The translations under genes were made by a program, and so were the position numbers. The notes under the pieces were generated by a model, which made no database searches, was not told the origin of the DNA, and was given only the letters and a program-made list of their open reading frames with translations. Below are positions 36,100 to 47,189 of a stretch of DNA of 64,000 nt, in pieces (position 1 is the stretch's first letter; each line of letters starts with the position of its first letter). Location of the stretch: contig OU015498.1 of NCBI GenBank assembly GCA_907164885.2, positions 129,532,151-129,596,150 on the forward strand. The letters are read 5' to 3'. This stretch comes from Dolomedes plantarius. Taxonomy: Eukaryota > Arthropoda > Arachnida > Araneae > Dolomedidae.

Positions 36100-36450
36100 G
36101 ATCACCAGATCTGTCCTGCTCGAATTTCTTTCTGTGGGGCCACTTAAAAAGTATTATCTATGACACCCCAGTGGACTCCCGCCACAGGAAGACATCTGGC
36201 GACGTCGATCCCGTCTCCAGATTGCTGCTGGATATGTGCAAGACATGGCTGGTGTTTATGCTAATGTACGCCGTTCCATGCGGCGGCGAAGTGAGGCTTG
36301 TATTATGGTTGGTGGTAGCCCATTCGAGCATTTGCTGTGACACTTTGATTTAATAAAGGGCGTGTTACATTTGTTTGTGTCTCTTTCCTTTTATCTTTCC
36401 ACTTTCTTTACTCTCCAGGACTTTCTCGAGACATTTTCCGATCACCCTGT
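36100..36450 (+). pseudogene. Tc1/mariner-superfamily transposase, C-terminal fragment with 3' end
   Basis: A FFLWGHLKS motif at about 36119-36145 (frame 1), then after a frameshift EDIWRRRSRLQIAAGYVQ, VRRSMRRRSEACIMVGG and SPFEHLL with TGA at 36338-36340. The order follows the C-terminus of a known transposase type that ends in a GG..FEHLL tail. About 110 bp later the sequence GATCACCCTGTA gives a plausible right terminal repeat next to TA. The 5' part is absent, cut off next to the gypsy fragment. Confidence 0.75.
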
Positions 36451-37686
36451 ATATGCAGTAGTTTCCTTTATACAGTGCGCGCAAGCATGAAAATGATCAT
36501 TACGAGAAAAAGTCTTTTAAAGTTCCCATAGTGTTAATGTTTCCATTGGAACTGCTTCTTTCATGTCATAGTTTTTAATGTTCTAGTTAGAATATTTTAA
36601 CGTGGTTTGTTTTAAACGATTCAGAAATGTCCAATATTCTAAGATTGCAAAAAGTAAAATTCAATTTTTTGAGGGTTCAAAGGTGATGACTCCCCTTATT
36701 TTCGATCTTCGAGTTCTGGCACGAAATAGAAAATAAGAATTAATGTCCTCGAAAGCTAAGCAATTACTTTGAGCTGGCAGAAATACATTGGCGTTCTTTT
36801 CATCTGCATATGAAAACAAGCTCACACATCAAATGAGTTATTTCTGTGATGTTGCTGTTCTGTCATAATAGAGGCACTTTTTCTCAGAAATGGGGTGCTC
36901 CATTGTCTTGACCCAAACATAATTGAAACGGTTTTCAGGAACGCGTTTTGAAACGTGATATAAAACATGTTTTGGAACCATAAATTCCTGCTGAATCCTC
37001 TTTTTTTGAAACAAAAGAAAGCTTTTTTTTTACGAATGGCTGTTCTCTTAACGACTCTTAAGGAAATGACATTTTGTCCTTATTTTTTACTGTCTTTGAC
37101 CTTATTTTATTTTCTTACGAAGATTTTTGGAGAAAAAAAATAAGGAGAAAGAAAATAAGAGTTATTGTCCATCAAGTATCAAGGAATTACTTTGTGCTAA
37201 AGGATATAAATTGGTGATCTTTTCATACTTATACAACAACAAGCTCGGACATAAAATGGGATCCTTTATTAGCAAGATTACTTGATTTGGTGCTTTTGTG
37301 TTGTCATAATGGAGACATTTTCTCAAAAATGAGTTTCTTATCACAGATCTAGTCCGAAACATGAATGAAAGAATCTTCTGGAAAGGAAATACTGTTTTGT
37401 CTTGTTTTTGACATAAGAAAACGATTGTACTGGATTTCTAAACATCGAGGCAAACAATTTAAGCAAAACGTGTACTTGATTTCAAAATAGATACTTTTCA
37501 AGCAATTAATAAAGGTATTTAGCTCAAAATCGTCCCAAATGGTAAATATAGCATTTCTTTAAATGAATAATAAATTTTCACTGCATGCCTTTACCTTAAA
37601 TGTGCAGTGAAGTGGAAATACGAAGTAAATATGACACATTCCAGCAAAAACCTTTAAAAAGACAATCACAAGGATTTTTATTACAG

Positions 37687-37818
37687 GGAGTTATCAAGAT
37701 AATGGAAACACCGTATAAAAGACGGCACGTGCGCTACTCAAATCACGACAGCGACGTCATCGCCGTGAAGAGATATAGAATAAAACGAAGTAAGAGTGTC
37801 CTCTACTACGCGCAGTAG
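37687..37818 (+). CDS. Candidate terminal coding exon of an unknown gene
   Basis: Acceptor GGATTTTTATTACAG is strong. 43 codons in phase 0 follow, ending TAG: METPYKRRHVRYSNHDSDV, then IAVKRYRIKRSKSVLYYAQ. It is very basic (Arg/Lys), uses G/C-ending codons and contains many CpG, unlike its surroundings. This looks like selected coding sequence. No family recognised. It could belong to the same plus-strand gene as the exon at 31.4 kb, but no connecting exon was found, so the link is speculative. Confidence 0.45.
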   Translation, partial: GVIKIMETPYKRRHVRYSNHDSDVIAVKRYRIKRSKSVLYYAQ

Positions 37819-38260
37819 AACATTCGATGTCGAGTTGGCTGTATTGGAATTAAAATTCAAAATGTAAGATCTGAGTGATTTTTAAAAACGTATGATAATT
37901 GGCGGGGAAGGGGGCGTCACTGATGCTTCTGACACTAAAACGGCAGAAATTCTTGGTGTGTTACGAGGCATAGTATCAAAGACATGGTACAAAAAGAAAC
38001 AAGGTGTTGCCCCTAAACACAAAAAGTATGAGTGTCATGTGAAGACGTCATCAAGGGAGAGGCAAAACTTGGTACGGATTACACTACGAAAACCTAAGAC
38101 TACAATACAGCAAATAAAAGCAGAGATAGTATTCTTGCGAGTTGTTATCATTCAGTTTCAGTAGTAACAGCTCGGCAGGATCTGCATAAAGCTAGTATTT
38201 TTGATAGCGCTGCAATCTAGAAGCTACTCATTAGTGACACGAATCAGATGGAGTCACGTA

Positions 38261-39413
38261 CAGATATTCCTTGACTTACGACTGAGTTAGGGACCGAGGC
38301 ATTGGTCGTAAGTCGAGTTTCAAATATTTCTTTTTGTACATATACATACATATATTTTTGCTTTCATACGTAATTTGAAATACATTGTATTTTATTTAAA
38401 AGACATAAATTATTCTTCGCTATCCCAACTTATTATGTTAGTGCAATCCATTGGTTCAGGATTTGCGACAGAAGACAAGTTGCAATTTTTTTTCACAAAG
38501 TTATCCAAGGTAGTTTGAACAGTTTGCGAACAGTTTGAAAATTCATTCTTTTCCTAAATCTTTGAAACCATCCATGGCTTGCAGTAAAATTTTGCTCTTA
38601 ATCTTCCCCTTTCTGTAGTTTCAACTGTTCGAAAAGACTGCGTGCTTTTGTTTGAATGGTCATGAAGCTAAGTGGAATTCTTGTTTGAATTAAATCTTCC
38701 ATCCAAATCACCAACAGTTTTCCCATTTCTGGACAGGTCCTTCGTGTTTTTCTTTTATAATTGTTGATTTCAGAGATGCCGACTGTTTCACTGCTTCCAA
38801 AATTAACACTTTAATTTTTAAAATAGTGGAGATCATGAAATAATGCAATATTAACTCACATGCTATATCGTTCACTTTTTTACCAATTCCATGGTTTTAT
38901 ATAATTTTAAGTTTCATTTCTAAATCTATTACGCTTCTTCAATTTTTTTTCTTCGCACTTTTACTATTTCCAGCCATAGTGGGAATAAAATTATGTATGT
39001 ACTTAACTTCACAGATAAAAATCGAACCACTACATCGGAGGATTTAGCGATGCAAAATAAATATACAATATTTAACAATATTGTTTGCATTAATTATTTA
39101 ACATAAAATTTAACAATATTTTTATGTAATAATATTTAGAAGCGACGACTGCGCACTTGTTTTGTTAACTCTCGCGTGGAGGTTTATTTGATTTATCGCG
39201 TGAATATACAAACTATTGCATCATACATTTCTATTATAGCGTCATAAATTTTTGCAGTATTTCAAAATATTGCATCACATATTTTAATAATTATGTAATA
39301 CATATATTTATGTACTGCACATTCGAGGAACAATATTTTAAGAGAAAAAAATTTAAAATATAAGTAAAAAATTTGGTCGTAAGTGTGATCGATCGTAAGT
39401 CGAGGAGTACCTG
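38261..39413 (-). mobile_element. Pogo/Tigger-like element with central deletion
   Basis: Ends CAGATATTCCTTGACTTACGA and (inverted) CAGGTACTCCTCGACTTACGA, flanked by TA. The minus strand keeps an N-terminal CENP-B-type DNA-binding region. It starts at ATG 38977 (DLEMKLKII, IACEL, STI-like turn), followed by a second helix-turn-helix (QTRIPLSFMTIQTKARSLF, GWFQRF). Next comes a short C-terminal tail (TVQTTLDNFVKK) ending TAA. Stops and frameshifts are present. The DDE core between is deleted. It is inserted in the Tc1 relic. Confidence 0.88.
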
Positions 39414-39478
39414 TACATAAAAACTGGAGTGGTAACGTGCAATCTGATCGAATGAATGAAGCCTTACACTGTTTCCTC

Positions 39479-41798
39479 TGGTGAAGCGAAAAAGGCGAAA
39501 TTTTCATTTTTTTTATTTTCTTTTTATTCCTGTATTATTATTATTTGTTTATGCAGTAATAGAATCTATGCCAAAAATCAGTTGTCTACGACTTCATCTT
39601 CAGGTGGAGCATGACATCAAGGTAAGGTAAAGGAGAAGGTAAAAAAAAAAAACTCCTTTTTAGTACTTCATTCTAACCTCAATTGATAGTCATATTTTAA
39701 AACTTTTGTCACAAATTTGTTATTGTAGGTTTGTGTACTGTCCTATATTGCAGTTTTAATGAAAAATTACCAACAGTTCTGACTAGATTACTTGCATTAA
39801 GGTTTACACTTTAAGCCAATTTTACTTAGTGTTATACGGATGCTGCCATTCTGGACAGGCGCCATCTTACCACACATCGGAGAAGATATTAGTTGTATCA
39901 TCTCACCATAGTTTTCCTCAGTCTTAGAAGGCTTTTCTTTAAGATCTACTGAAACTAACCCAGATAAGTTTTCCATTTCGAAGCCCTACCACCGACCAAA
40001 AAAGCAGCAAGAAGAAACGATCCAAATGAGACATAGGCTACAAAATCTAACAAAATCTTCAGATCGAACTGGGATTTCTGATCACTCAGCACTAATCATA
40101 GTAAACGCTGCAATGCAGGATTTAAATATTATCAGTAGTGACAATTCATCAAAAGTAATAGATCCACATAAACTACGTCGCGAACGTCGAAAAGTACGCC
40201 AAAACCTGCAACAACCTATAAAGTTTATTAAGTGGCCAACAACCTATATCCTCGCTTTATTTTGACGGCCGTAAAGATAAAACTTTAGTCCTGGCTAAGA
40301 TAGAAAATAGATCACATCAGAAGACTGAAGAACATATTTCTTTGATTTCTGAGCCAGATTCTAAGTACATAGGACATCTTTCACTTGATTCGGGTAATGC
40401 AATTACGATTCAAAAAAGTATAGTAGAATTGGTAGGAAAAAGTTTCGAATTTAATACATCGTTGTTGGCAATTGGATGTGACGGTACTGCTGTAAATACA
40501 GGATAGAAAAACGGTGTCATTGTACTATTGGAAAAATATCTTAATCGACCGGTACAGTGGGTTGTGTGCCTACTACATGCTAATGAATTATCACTCCGTC
40601 ATCTTTTCACCATCCTCGATGGTACTACGACAGGTCCAAATAGTTTTTCAGGAAACATTGGAAAAAGGCTTGAAAAGTGCCTAGAATATAAATGGTGACC
40701 TCTGAAGCTGTAAGTTCAGAATTGTCGAATGTTAATGCTGCAATATTAAGCACCAATCACAAAAATTTATACGAAATGTGCTCAGCTATTTCTTGTGGCA
40801 CAATCCCGCCTAGCTTAGCTAACAGGGATCCAGGAAAGTTAGCACATTCCCCACGGCTAACTTGTGAAAACAGGATTCTTCGTTTATATGTAGGAACAAC
40901 GAAACCAACGGTCAAGCTGAAAAAACAAGACTAAACCATCTTGTAAATATGTGCCTATCCGCATTTTTAATATGGTTAGAAGACCTTCGTATACGCAAAA
41001 CGAGCTGAAGAGCATTATATTAAAAACTATTCAGCGAAATTCATTCTTTGCACACCCATAAAATTTGTTGCTAGCTATGTTACAAGACGAAGAGTTACAT
41101 ATAAGACAACTAGCTCTTCGAAGAATATTAAAAGCAAGAGAACAGACCAAAGGCAGAAAAGTACGAGAGTTTCAACTTCCTGAACGGAGCATCACATTAT
41201 TACGATTTGATAAATTGGTGGAAAGAAAATGTTACCGAACCACCAATGACGATGAAATACAGTGATACAGAAATAAAGACTACGGTTTCTTCAGGAGACA
41301 ATTTCCTCTATTTTGAGAAGTTCACTGGTCACACACAGGCAGTAGAATTGTGTGTAAAGCTAGTAACTGAGGCTGCATTATCTGTTTGTGGTTCAGAGGC
41401 AAGAAACGGTTATATAAGAATCGAGATAAAAGCTAGGCAAGACTTGCCACCTTTTGAGACAAATTCTCAATATTTTCATGAAAAAGAAAGTCTAAAAATC
41501 TTCTGAAAAGGACACTTAAACATTATTAAGAAGGAGTTTATTGCTTAAATGCTTTTCTAATATAATATATTTAATTAGCGTAAGAAATAAAATTAAATAA
41601 AAATATGTAAATGAGTTTTATTACCACGTTTTTAAATTTCGCCTTTTTATACTATGCAAAAATTCGATTCTAGTGCGCCACCTGAAGATATTATAAAAAC
41701 AGATTAAAATTTTGCACTTTTGCATTTTGGGCCATGGATCAATGATTGATGATACAGGAAAGAAAAAATAATAAAAAAGTTTTTCCGCTCCATCCTAT
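39479..41798 (+). mobile_element. 2.3-kb DNA transposon of an unassigned family, copy B
   Basis: Bracketed by an exact 8-bp duplication TGTTTCCT (39471-39478 and 41799-41806) inside the Tc1 relic. Imperfect terminal repeats (CTGGTGAAGCGAAAAA against an inverted ATAGGATGGAGCGGAAAAA) and subterminal inverted blocks (AAAAAGGCGAAATTT; ATCTTCAGGTGG) mark both ends. An 8-bp duplication is seen with hAT and some other superfamilies. It contains the gene described at 39990-41506. Confidence 0.8.
39990..41506 (+). pseudogene. Transposase-like gene of copy B
   Basis: Order along the gene: a MRHRLQN segment, LYFDGRKDKTLVLAKIENRS, AIGCDGTAVNTG followed by a stop, RPVQWVVCLLHANELSLRH, GNIGKRLEKC, ISCGTIPPSLANRDPGKLA, ILRLYVGT, then after frameshifts IRQLALRRILKAR, WKENVTEPP and HTQAVELCVKLVTEAALSVCG to TGA at 41506. 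At least one stop and three frameshifts separate these. Acidic residues are scattered, and I cannot assign a DDE triad or zinc finger with confidence. The homologue at 14.3-15.3 kb shows the same order. Function inferred only from its place in a bounded mobile element. Confidence 0.7.
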
Positions 41799-42301
41799 TG
41801 TTTCCTATCACTGGTAGGGTATACGTTGTTAGACGAACACTTTCCGAAGCATATCGTCCCGATTGCATGATATAAACATGGAGGTGTCTCTCTGATGCTT
41901 TGGGGGCTAGCTATTCGCATTCCCTGGGACTCTCAATTGTTCTTCAGCGTCCTGTGACATCGGAATTCTTAAAACCTTTCCAGCAGACTACATATATCAT
42001 AATATGCATCATTACGCCCTAATAATGTCAGAGTTTCTAGCGTGATATTGCACCTGTGTATCATTCGAGGTGTTGTGAGGAATACTGAGTTGAATGTCCC
42101 TTTTTTCAATCTAGAACCAGCTCTTTTAAACACATATATTTTATTCCAAAATAGAGCACATCACGGACAAGTACAGGAGACTATATTACAGTTAGAAGAA
42201 TATAATTTACGTGAAAAAATTATTAACATAAAATCAACGTTCCGAAGAACATACGAAACACATTCGGAGTCAACAATAACGTCCGCACTTTCTTTCTAAG
42301 A

Positions 42302-42405
42302 ATATATCAGACACGTCTTGAGTCTACAACATCCTCCAGCGTTCTCCGTAAGGGCGTATCAAACACGTCTGGAGTCTACACTCACCCCCAGAGTTCTGCG
42401 CAGTA
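42302..42405 (+). repeat. Diverged tandem duplication of about 53 bp
   Basis: TATCAGACACGTCTTGAGTC and TATCAAACACGTCTGGAGTC start two units, each continuing CTACA..AT/C.C..CCAG.GTTCT.CG. It lies in the unexplained part of the Tc1 relic. Confidence 0.7.
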
Positions 42406-43620
42406 CCACTTACCTTGCGATAGGTGGCGTTATGGCCTGTGATGGTAACTCTCCCGTCTCTACAGGGGTGTCAACATTTGGTTTGATGAGCATGACGAGG
42501 AGTTACAGCATCTGCCGTGTCCACTATAAAGGCCTGACTTAATGTTATTGAACATTTACGGCAATATTAAGAGAGAAAAGTTCGATCATGTTTTTCAACA
42601 CCCCTGGAATAGTTAGAATATACCATGCAGGATAATTTGTACCTAGGTCCAAAATCTTAGGCAGAAAACTTATATCATTCTACCGCACACCGATTTCATG
42701 CAGTTTTGCAAACCAAAGGAGTGCTTGCAGTTATTAATAGAAAGTTCAACAGATTCGGTTATTGTGTCTAATATTTTCGTTACCCCTATATGAGTCTTCA
42801 AAATGGAACGTAATAATGTTTCTTATTTTATCCTTTCAGCTGGCGGCTTTTCCCAAGCAGCCCCTTTTTGTTTCTTGAATGAAAAGTAGTTTGAATAAAA
42901 TATTTCCCGTTGATTCACGATTTATTAAAAGTATATAAATATACTTTTCCATAGAATGTGCTTTCAGATAATAAATTCCAGGTTAATATTATTCTTAAAA
43001 CAAAAGAAAAGTTTGTAACAAAAGAAATGTTACAAATTGGCAGTTCCTTTAATGATGTTTGCGAAAGAGACATTTTGTCCTGTTTTATAAACTTATTTTT
43101 TATTTTCTCACTAATAGTTCTAGCACAACAGCGATTAGAAGGAGAGTAAAAGAAAATAGGGATTAATGTCCATCAAAAGTCAAGCAATTACTTTGCTCGA
43201 AAAGAAACATATTGAAGTTCTTTTCATCTATAAATGACAACAAGCTCTATCTCCAAATGGGTTCTTCGTGTGACTCTGTTGTGCTGTCATAAAAGAGGAG
43301 CTTATTTAGAGACCGAGGGTTTTATCGCATGTCCTGTCTGAAACCTAATTAAAACAATTTACCCCACAGTAAATGCTTTTTTTTTTGCTTAAAACAATTT
43401 TACTAGAATTAAAAACAAAGATGTTACTGAGCTAATAGTTATGATATTCAGAGCAGAATTGTAAAAAAATGTTAGACATGGAATTATTTTTGCATTAAGT
43501 TATTAAATGTGAGTACAGTTTAGCTATTTTATATTAAATGTGTATTGAACTGAAAACAGAAATAAAAAAAAATTTCTGTAAATATTTAAAATATCTGTAA
43601 CATTCTAAGTATGATAATTA

Positions 43621-44586
43621 GGGTGGACCGGGGCTTGTTGCCCCATTTATTCTTCATTTTTTTAAAAATAATTTATTAAAATTTTTAGTTTTTTTTTTAC
43701 TTTGTACAATCCCCAGATCTTAAAGCGTAACCAAGTATGAGAAAATTTGAAAAATAATCATTAATAGTTTCTATTCGAAGCTCAGCAGGACATCAAATCA
43801 CTGAGCCAACCTGCCCCATCGAACGAGGCAGGTTGGCCCTCTAAGTTGATTTTATTTTCGGATTACTAACGGAAATGAAAAAACACATAACATATCAAAT
43901 GTAATTTTAATATGGTATATAAAAGACACAAAGGATAAGAAAAGATATTTTGTCCAACTTAACTACTGCCTTCATCGATCCTTCTCATCATCACAATGAA
44001 TGCAAACATAAAATATCTTGTCCCCAGTGATACATGATTCATGTGCCCAACGATTGCACCTGGTACATTGAATCCAGTCTTTTCCTGATTTATTCACAAT
44101 TTTATTGACTTTTATAGGCTTATGAATGTAGAAAGCAAACTCTTGTATTGCGGGGCATCTTGGTCCACTGGGCCAACATGCCCCGGATTAAATGGGCCAA
44201 CTTGCCCCATATCGCCGTTTTGGCCGTTTTGATCGATCTATCAAATATTCTGTTAATATTTTTTCAAATCAATAGGTAGAAAATTTGTCCTGAACAACGA
44301 TCTTTTAGATTGCTATTCATCTAAAAAAACTTTAATTTTGAAGCAAATCAGAAACGATTATTTATAAGTGCAAAACAAATCTGACTTCATTGAAAATTTG
44401 AAAATTTGAAGTGGCTTTCGTTTGATTGCTTCTTCGCTGCTGACGCTGTTATGGGTGAAAGAAAACGTGCTAAGACACACGTCGCTTAGCTAGTAACACA
44501 ATCTACCGGATAGTTTAAAAAATATCGCAGATGGGGCAATGTGCCCCTATGACCAATATGCCCCGGTCTAGGGGCAAACTTTACCC
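43621..44586 (-). mobile_element. DNA transposon remnant with PHD-like zinc finger
   Basis: Ends TA-GGGTGGACCGGGGC and (inverted) TA-GGGTAAAGTTTGCCCCTAGACCGGGGC suggest TA-flanked inverted ends. The interior repeats GGCCAACTTGCCCC-type blocks in both orientations. The minus strand keeps the C-terminus of a transposase-type protein (43972-44150): IQCTRCNRWAHESC..., FYVCIHC, a Cys4-His-Cys3 pattern, then TGA. Such fingers end some arthropod pogo/Tigger-type transposases. Catalytic parts are missing. Confidence 0.7.
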
Positions 44587-44589
44587 TAA

Positions 44590-45643
44590 AGTTAAATTTA
44601 AGGTTTTAGTAGTCAGTATATAATCTTGAACCTTTTTTTCGTTGAGATTTTCAGATACGTTACTACTACATTTAGGAACGATAATCCTCAGCTTAACCTT
44701 AGAGCTTCATTTGTAAATCCCATAGTTCACATAATTACATTTTCATTATAAGCTCAAGCAATTTATTTATTAGGTCATTTCATTTTACACTTCAATGTCC
44801 TTTTCTTTTTAGTAACTTTTCTCTACAAGAAATAGACACCATAACAGGATTCGCACTACCCTCTCTAGTTGGTCTAAAAGTTAGCCTTATAACAAATACA
44901 TCAGACTTGATTCGTTTGTTATAATAAATTCAACAATACACCTTATACCTTAATGCGCAATGACCGTGATGTAATTTCGCGCTTCTATAAGAGCAGCTTA
45001 TTCAGTAGGCTGAACGGTATTAACAAAACGAGAGCAAAGAGAAAATCAAAGAGCAAATAAAACTAAAGTCAAATGAATACAATATCAGCATTGTTATGTG
45101 ATTTTTTTAATACATCTTGAACTTTGTTTCCTTTTTTGAAAAAGCAACAAGATGACTGTTCTAAGCGTTCAAAGGTAGTCAGTTTCAGCTTGGCTCTCCT
45201 ACCGTTTAGCCACCTTTTTGTGAAGCGTGTACTGTTTATGAACAGTCATGCTGTGGTGCTCCAAGGACTGCATTTTCCGATTGCATTCCAAAAGGTTTAT
45301 TTCTAATTAAATATTCAGTAAATAACTTTAATTTATTGAATCACTTCTCGTCAGCAAGCGTCACATCAAGCTCTGATTGGCTGCTGAATTAGATATAAGC
45401 CACAGCCATACCGGTAGAAAGCAGAGGTTTTAAGTTTTTAGATTTTCGCCGAGTCTTGGCTTGTTTCGCCTTTCGTCAGTTTAACTGACGTGTTTTAATT
45501 TGGAGGATGTAGGCGGTTGCTCCCTCTTTTACGACTTACTTCAAAAAAATTTAGGCCTCTCGCGACATTTCAAGTCGATGTTGCCTAAGCAGGTTCACGC
45601 CATATTTTTACATGTACATGTCGGCGTAATCAGCCATTACTGA
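44590..45643. other. Unique DNA with possible promoter motifs, no gene linked
   Basis: At 44990 CTATAAGAGCAGC is followed by TTATTCAGTAGG, and at 45377-45402 CTGATTGGCTG (inverted CCAAT box) precedes GATATAAGCC. Both look like TATA promoters of the LTR or housekeeping kind, but no gene or LTR could be attached. Confidence 0.25.
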
Positions 45644-45819
45644 TAGCGCCCTTTACACGTACGTTCTTTCCCGCGTGAAACCACGATCCCTCGCGATTGA
45701 GTGCACGTGTGAAGGTGTCGGAGAGGAATGGAAAGCTGCTTTGGAGCGTACTGCAAGTTTTCTCGCGTGCAATCCCGTATGTCCCAAGCACTCCAAGAGC
45801 GTACGTGTAAAGGGCGCTA
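45644..45819. mobile_element. Small MITE with perfect 20-bp inverted ends
   Basis: TAGCGCCCTTTACACGTACG at 45644-45663 is inverted exactly at 45800-45819. The 136-bp interior is GC-rich. A third, diverged copy of the end (TAGCGTCCTTTGTACGTACG) starts at 45821. Together with CCAAGCACTC at 45784 and its inverse near 45853 it makes a second hairpin (45784-45862). Confidence 0.75.
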
Positions 45820-46187
45820 TTAGCGTCCTTTGTACGTACGTTCTTTTGCGAGTGCTTGGAGCGTGCGCAATCGCGTACGCGTATTTTGTTAATAAATTGT
45901 TAAGTTCTGTTGTTAAATGAATTTTGAGTGACTGACTTATACCACCACAATAATGCAATATCTCTATTAACATTATCATGTACGGGTTATAGTGAGAGAT
46001 ATTCAATAAAAACTATTTATGAGTGATATATTTTTAAATTTTTAAATTATTTTACTTACTGCTGTTATTTCACTTCTTTACCAACAAAGACTAGAAGTCA
46101 CAGCGGTGAAATTTATTTCATCGAATGCGCGAGATACATTGTTAAAATTGTTAAAATTGCATAATATGTAAACCAAAAGGAGCATAC

Positions 46188-47187
46188 TTAAATCAATATT
46201 ATGAGTGGCCACCTCACGGCGTGCCACTCAGCGATAAATATTCTGAATGGCTGCCTCTGAACATTGTTCCGCATAGATTAAACACGCATCCACAATTCTT
46301 CAGTTGCGACTCCGGGTGAAAGCATACGATACAATTATATCCCACGCCTGTTCTTCGGGGGACGAGTCGGGCGGCAGTGCAGCCCGAGGAAGAAATGACA
46401 CTTGCCGATCGCAGAAGAAACGTTGACAATTCGGGCGGCATGGGGACGAACATGGCCCTGTTAAAGATAGCATCAGGCAGGGTCCTTAAGAGAGAAATGA
46501 CTTCTAGTGCAAAGACCGCTTTGATGCTCCTCTGACTGTCAGAGTACCTCTATATTTGGTATAGGGAGAGAATGGGGGTGAGATTAATAACACCCCAAAC
46601 CATTACCAAAGGATTAAGACCAAAATGACGCTTTTCGATGCACCCTTACAGATGCCTTTCCTCTATGTATCACCGAACAAGAAACCGTCCGTCATGGATC
46701 TCGGGATTGAATCTGGATTCATTGGAAAACATGACTCGCTCCCATTCAGCTTTCGAGTGTGTTTGTTCTTGGCACAATTGAAGCATCTGTCGTTTATGAC
46801 ATACGGTAACAGAGGTCGCAAATACGGACGCCGGACTATAATCCCTAGCTGTATCAATCGTTGGCCTACAGTTCTGGTATAAATCGCCTGCTATGTCAAC
46901 ATCCTCCACTGTTGCGTGAACGTGTCGCTGTGCGATTCGTCACTGCCATGCTTAGTAGGTGCATCTATTCTCTTTCTGACATGGCTAAATAAGTGCTACA
47001 GATCCCTCATGATGGCGCTCGGACCTTCTTGTGTTCATAGTCTCCAAGTAAGTATAATTGTACTAGCGTTTCGCCCAATGCGTACAGTTATAACACAATA
47101 TGACAAATCACCTTCTCTTAGACCAATAATTCTTCTCTCTAACTCTGTCATGTGTTCATAATGTTGTCTCGTTTTTCGAAGAGACAT
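46188..47187 (-). pseudogene. Tc1-like transposase relic, minus strand
   Basis: ATG at 47187 opens MSLRKTRQHYEHMTELERRI and IIGLREGDLS, GRNASTI, the usual start of one Tc1-like group. Frames shift repeatedly; FSNESRFNPEIHD carries Asn in place of the first catalytic Asp. The second motif is QGHVRPHAARIVN, with Gly for the catalytic Asp, and the third is PPDSSPEEQAWDII. The C-terminus (ATEELWMRV, NNVQRQPFRIF) ends TAA at 46188. Its span of 1.0 kb equals a complete gene, so decay is by point changes rather than truncation. Flanking terminal repeats were not recognised. Confidence 0.85.
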
Positions 47188-47189
47188 AT

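Larger units (their letters stand above)
37860..42660 (+). pseudogene. Tc1-like transposase relic split by two insertions
   Basis: N-terminal part at 37892-38258: AEILGVLRGIVSKTWYKKK, ITLRKPKTTIQQIKAE, VTARQDLHKASIFDSAAI. Reading resumes after the Tigger-like element at 39414, so that an HKNWS motif spans the junction, then SD and a decayed segment to 39478. It resumes again at 41799 with FPITGRVYVVRRTLSEAY, HGGVSLMLWG, DGNSPV and, near 42465-42575, FDEHDEELQHLP with a decayed final part. Order and spacing match one Tc1-like gene. About 400 bp near 42010-42420 remain unexplained. Many stops and frameshifts: inactive. Confidence 0.8.

Noticed and set aside
45653..46006. 117-codon minus-strand frame
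   Set aside because: Reads through the hairpin MITE; both strands are open because of CpG-rich inverted repeats.
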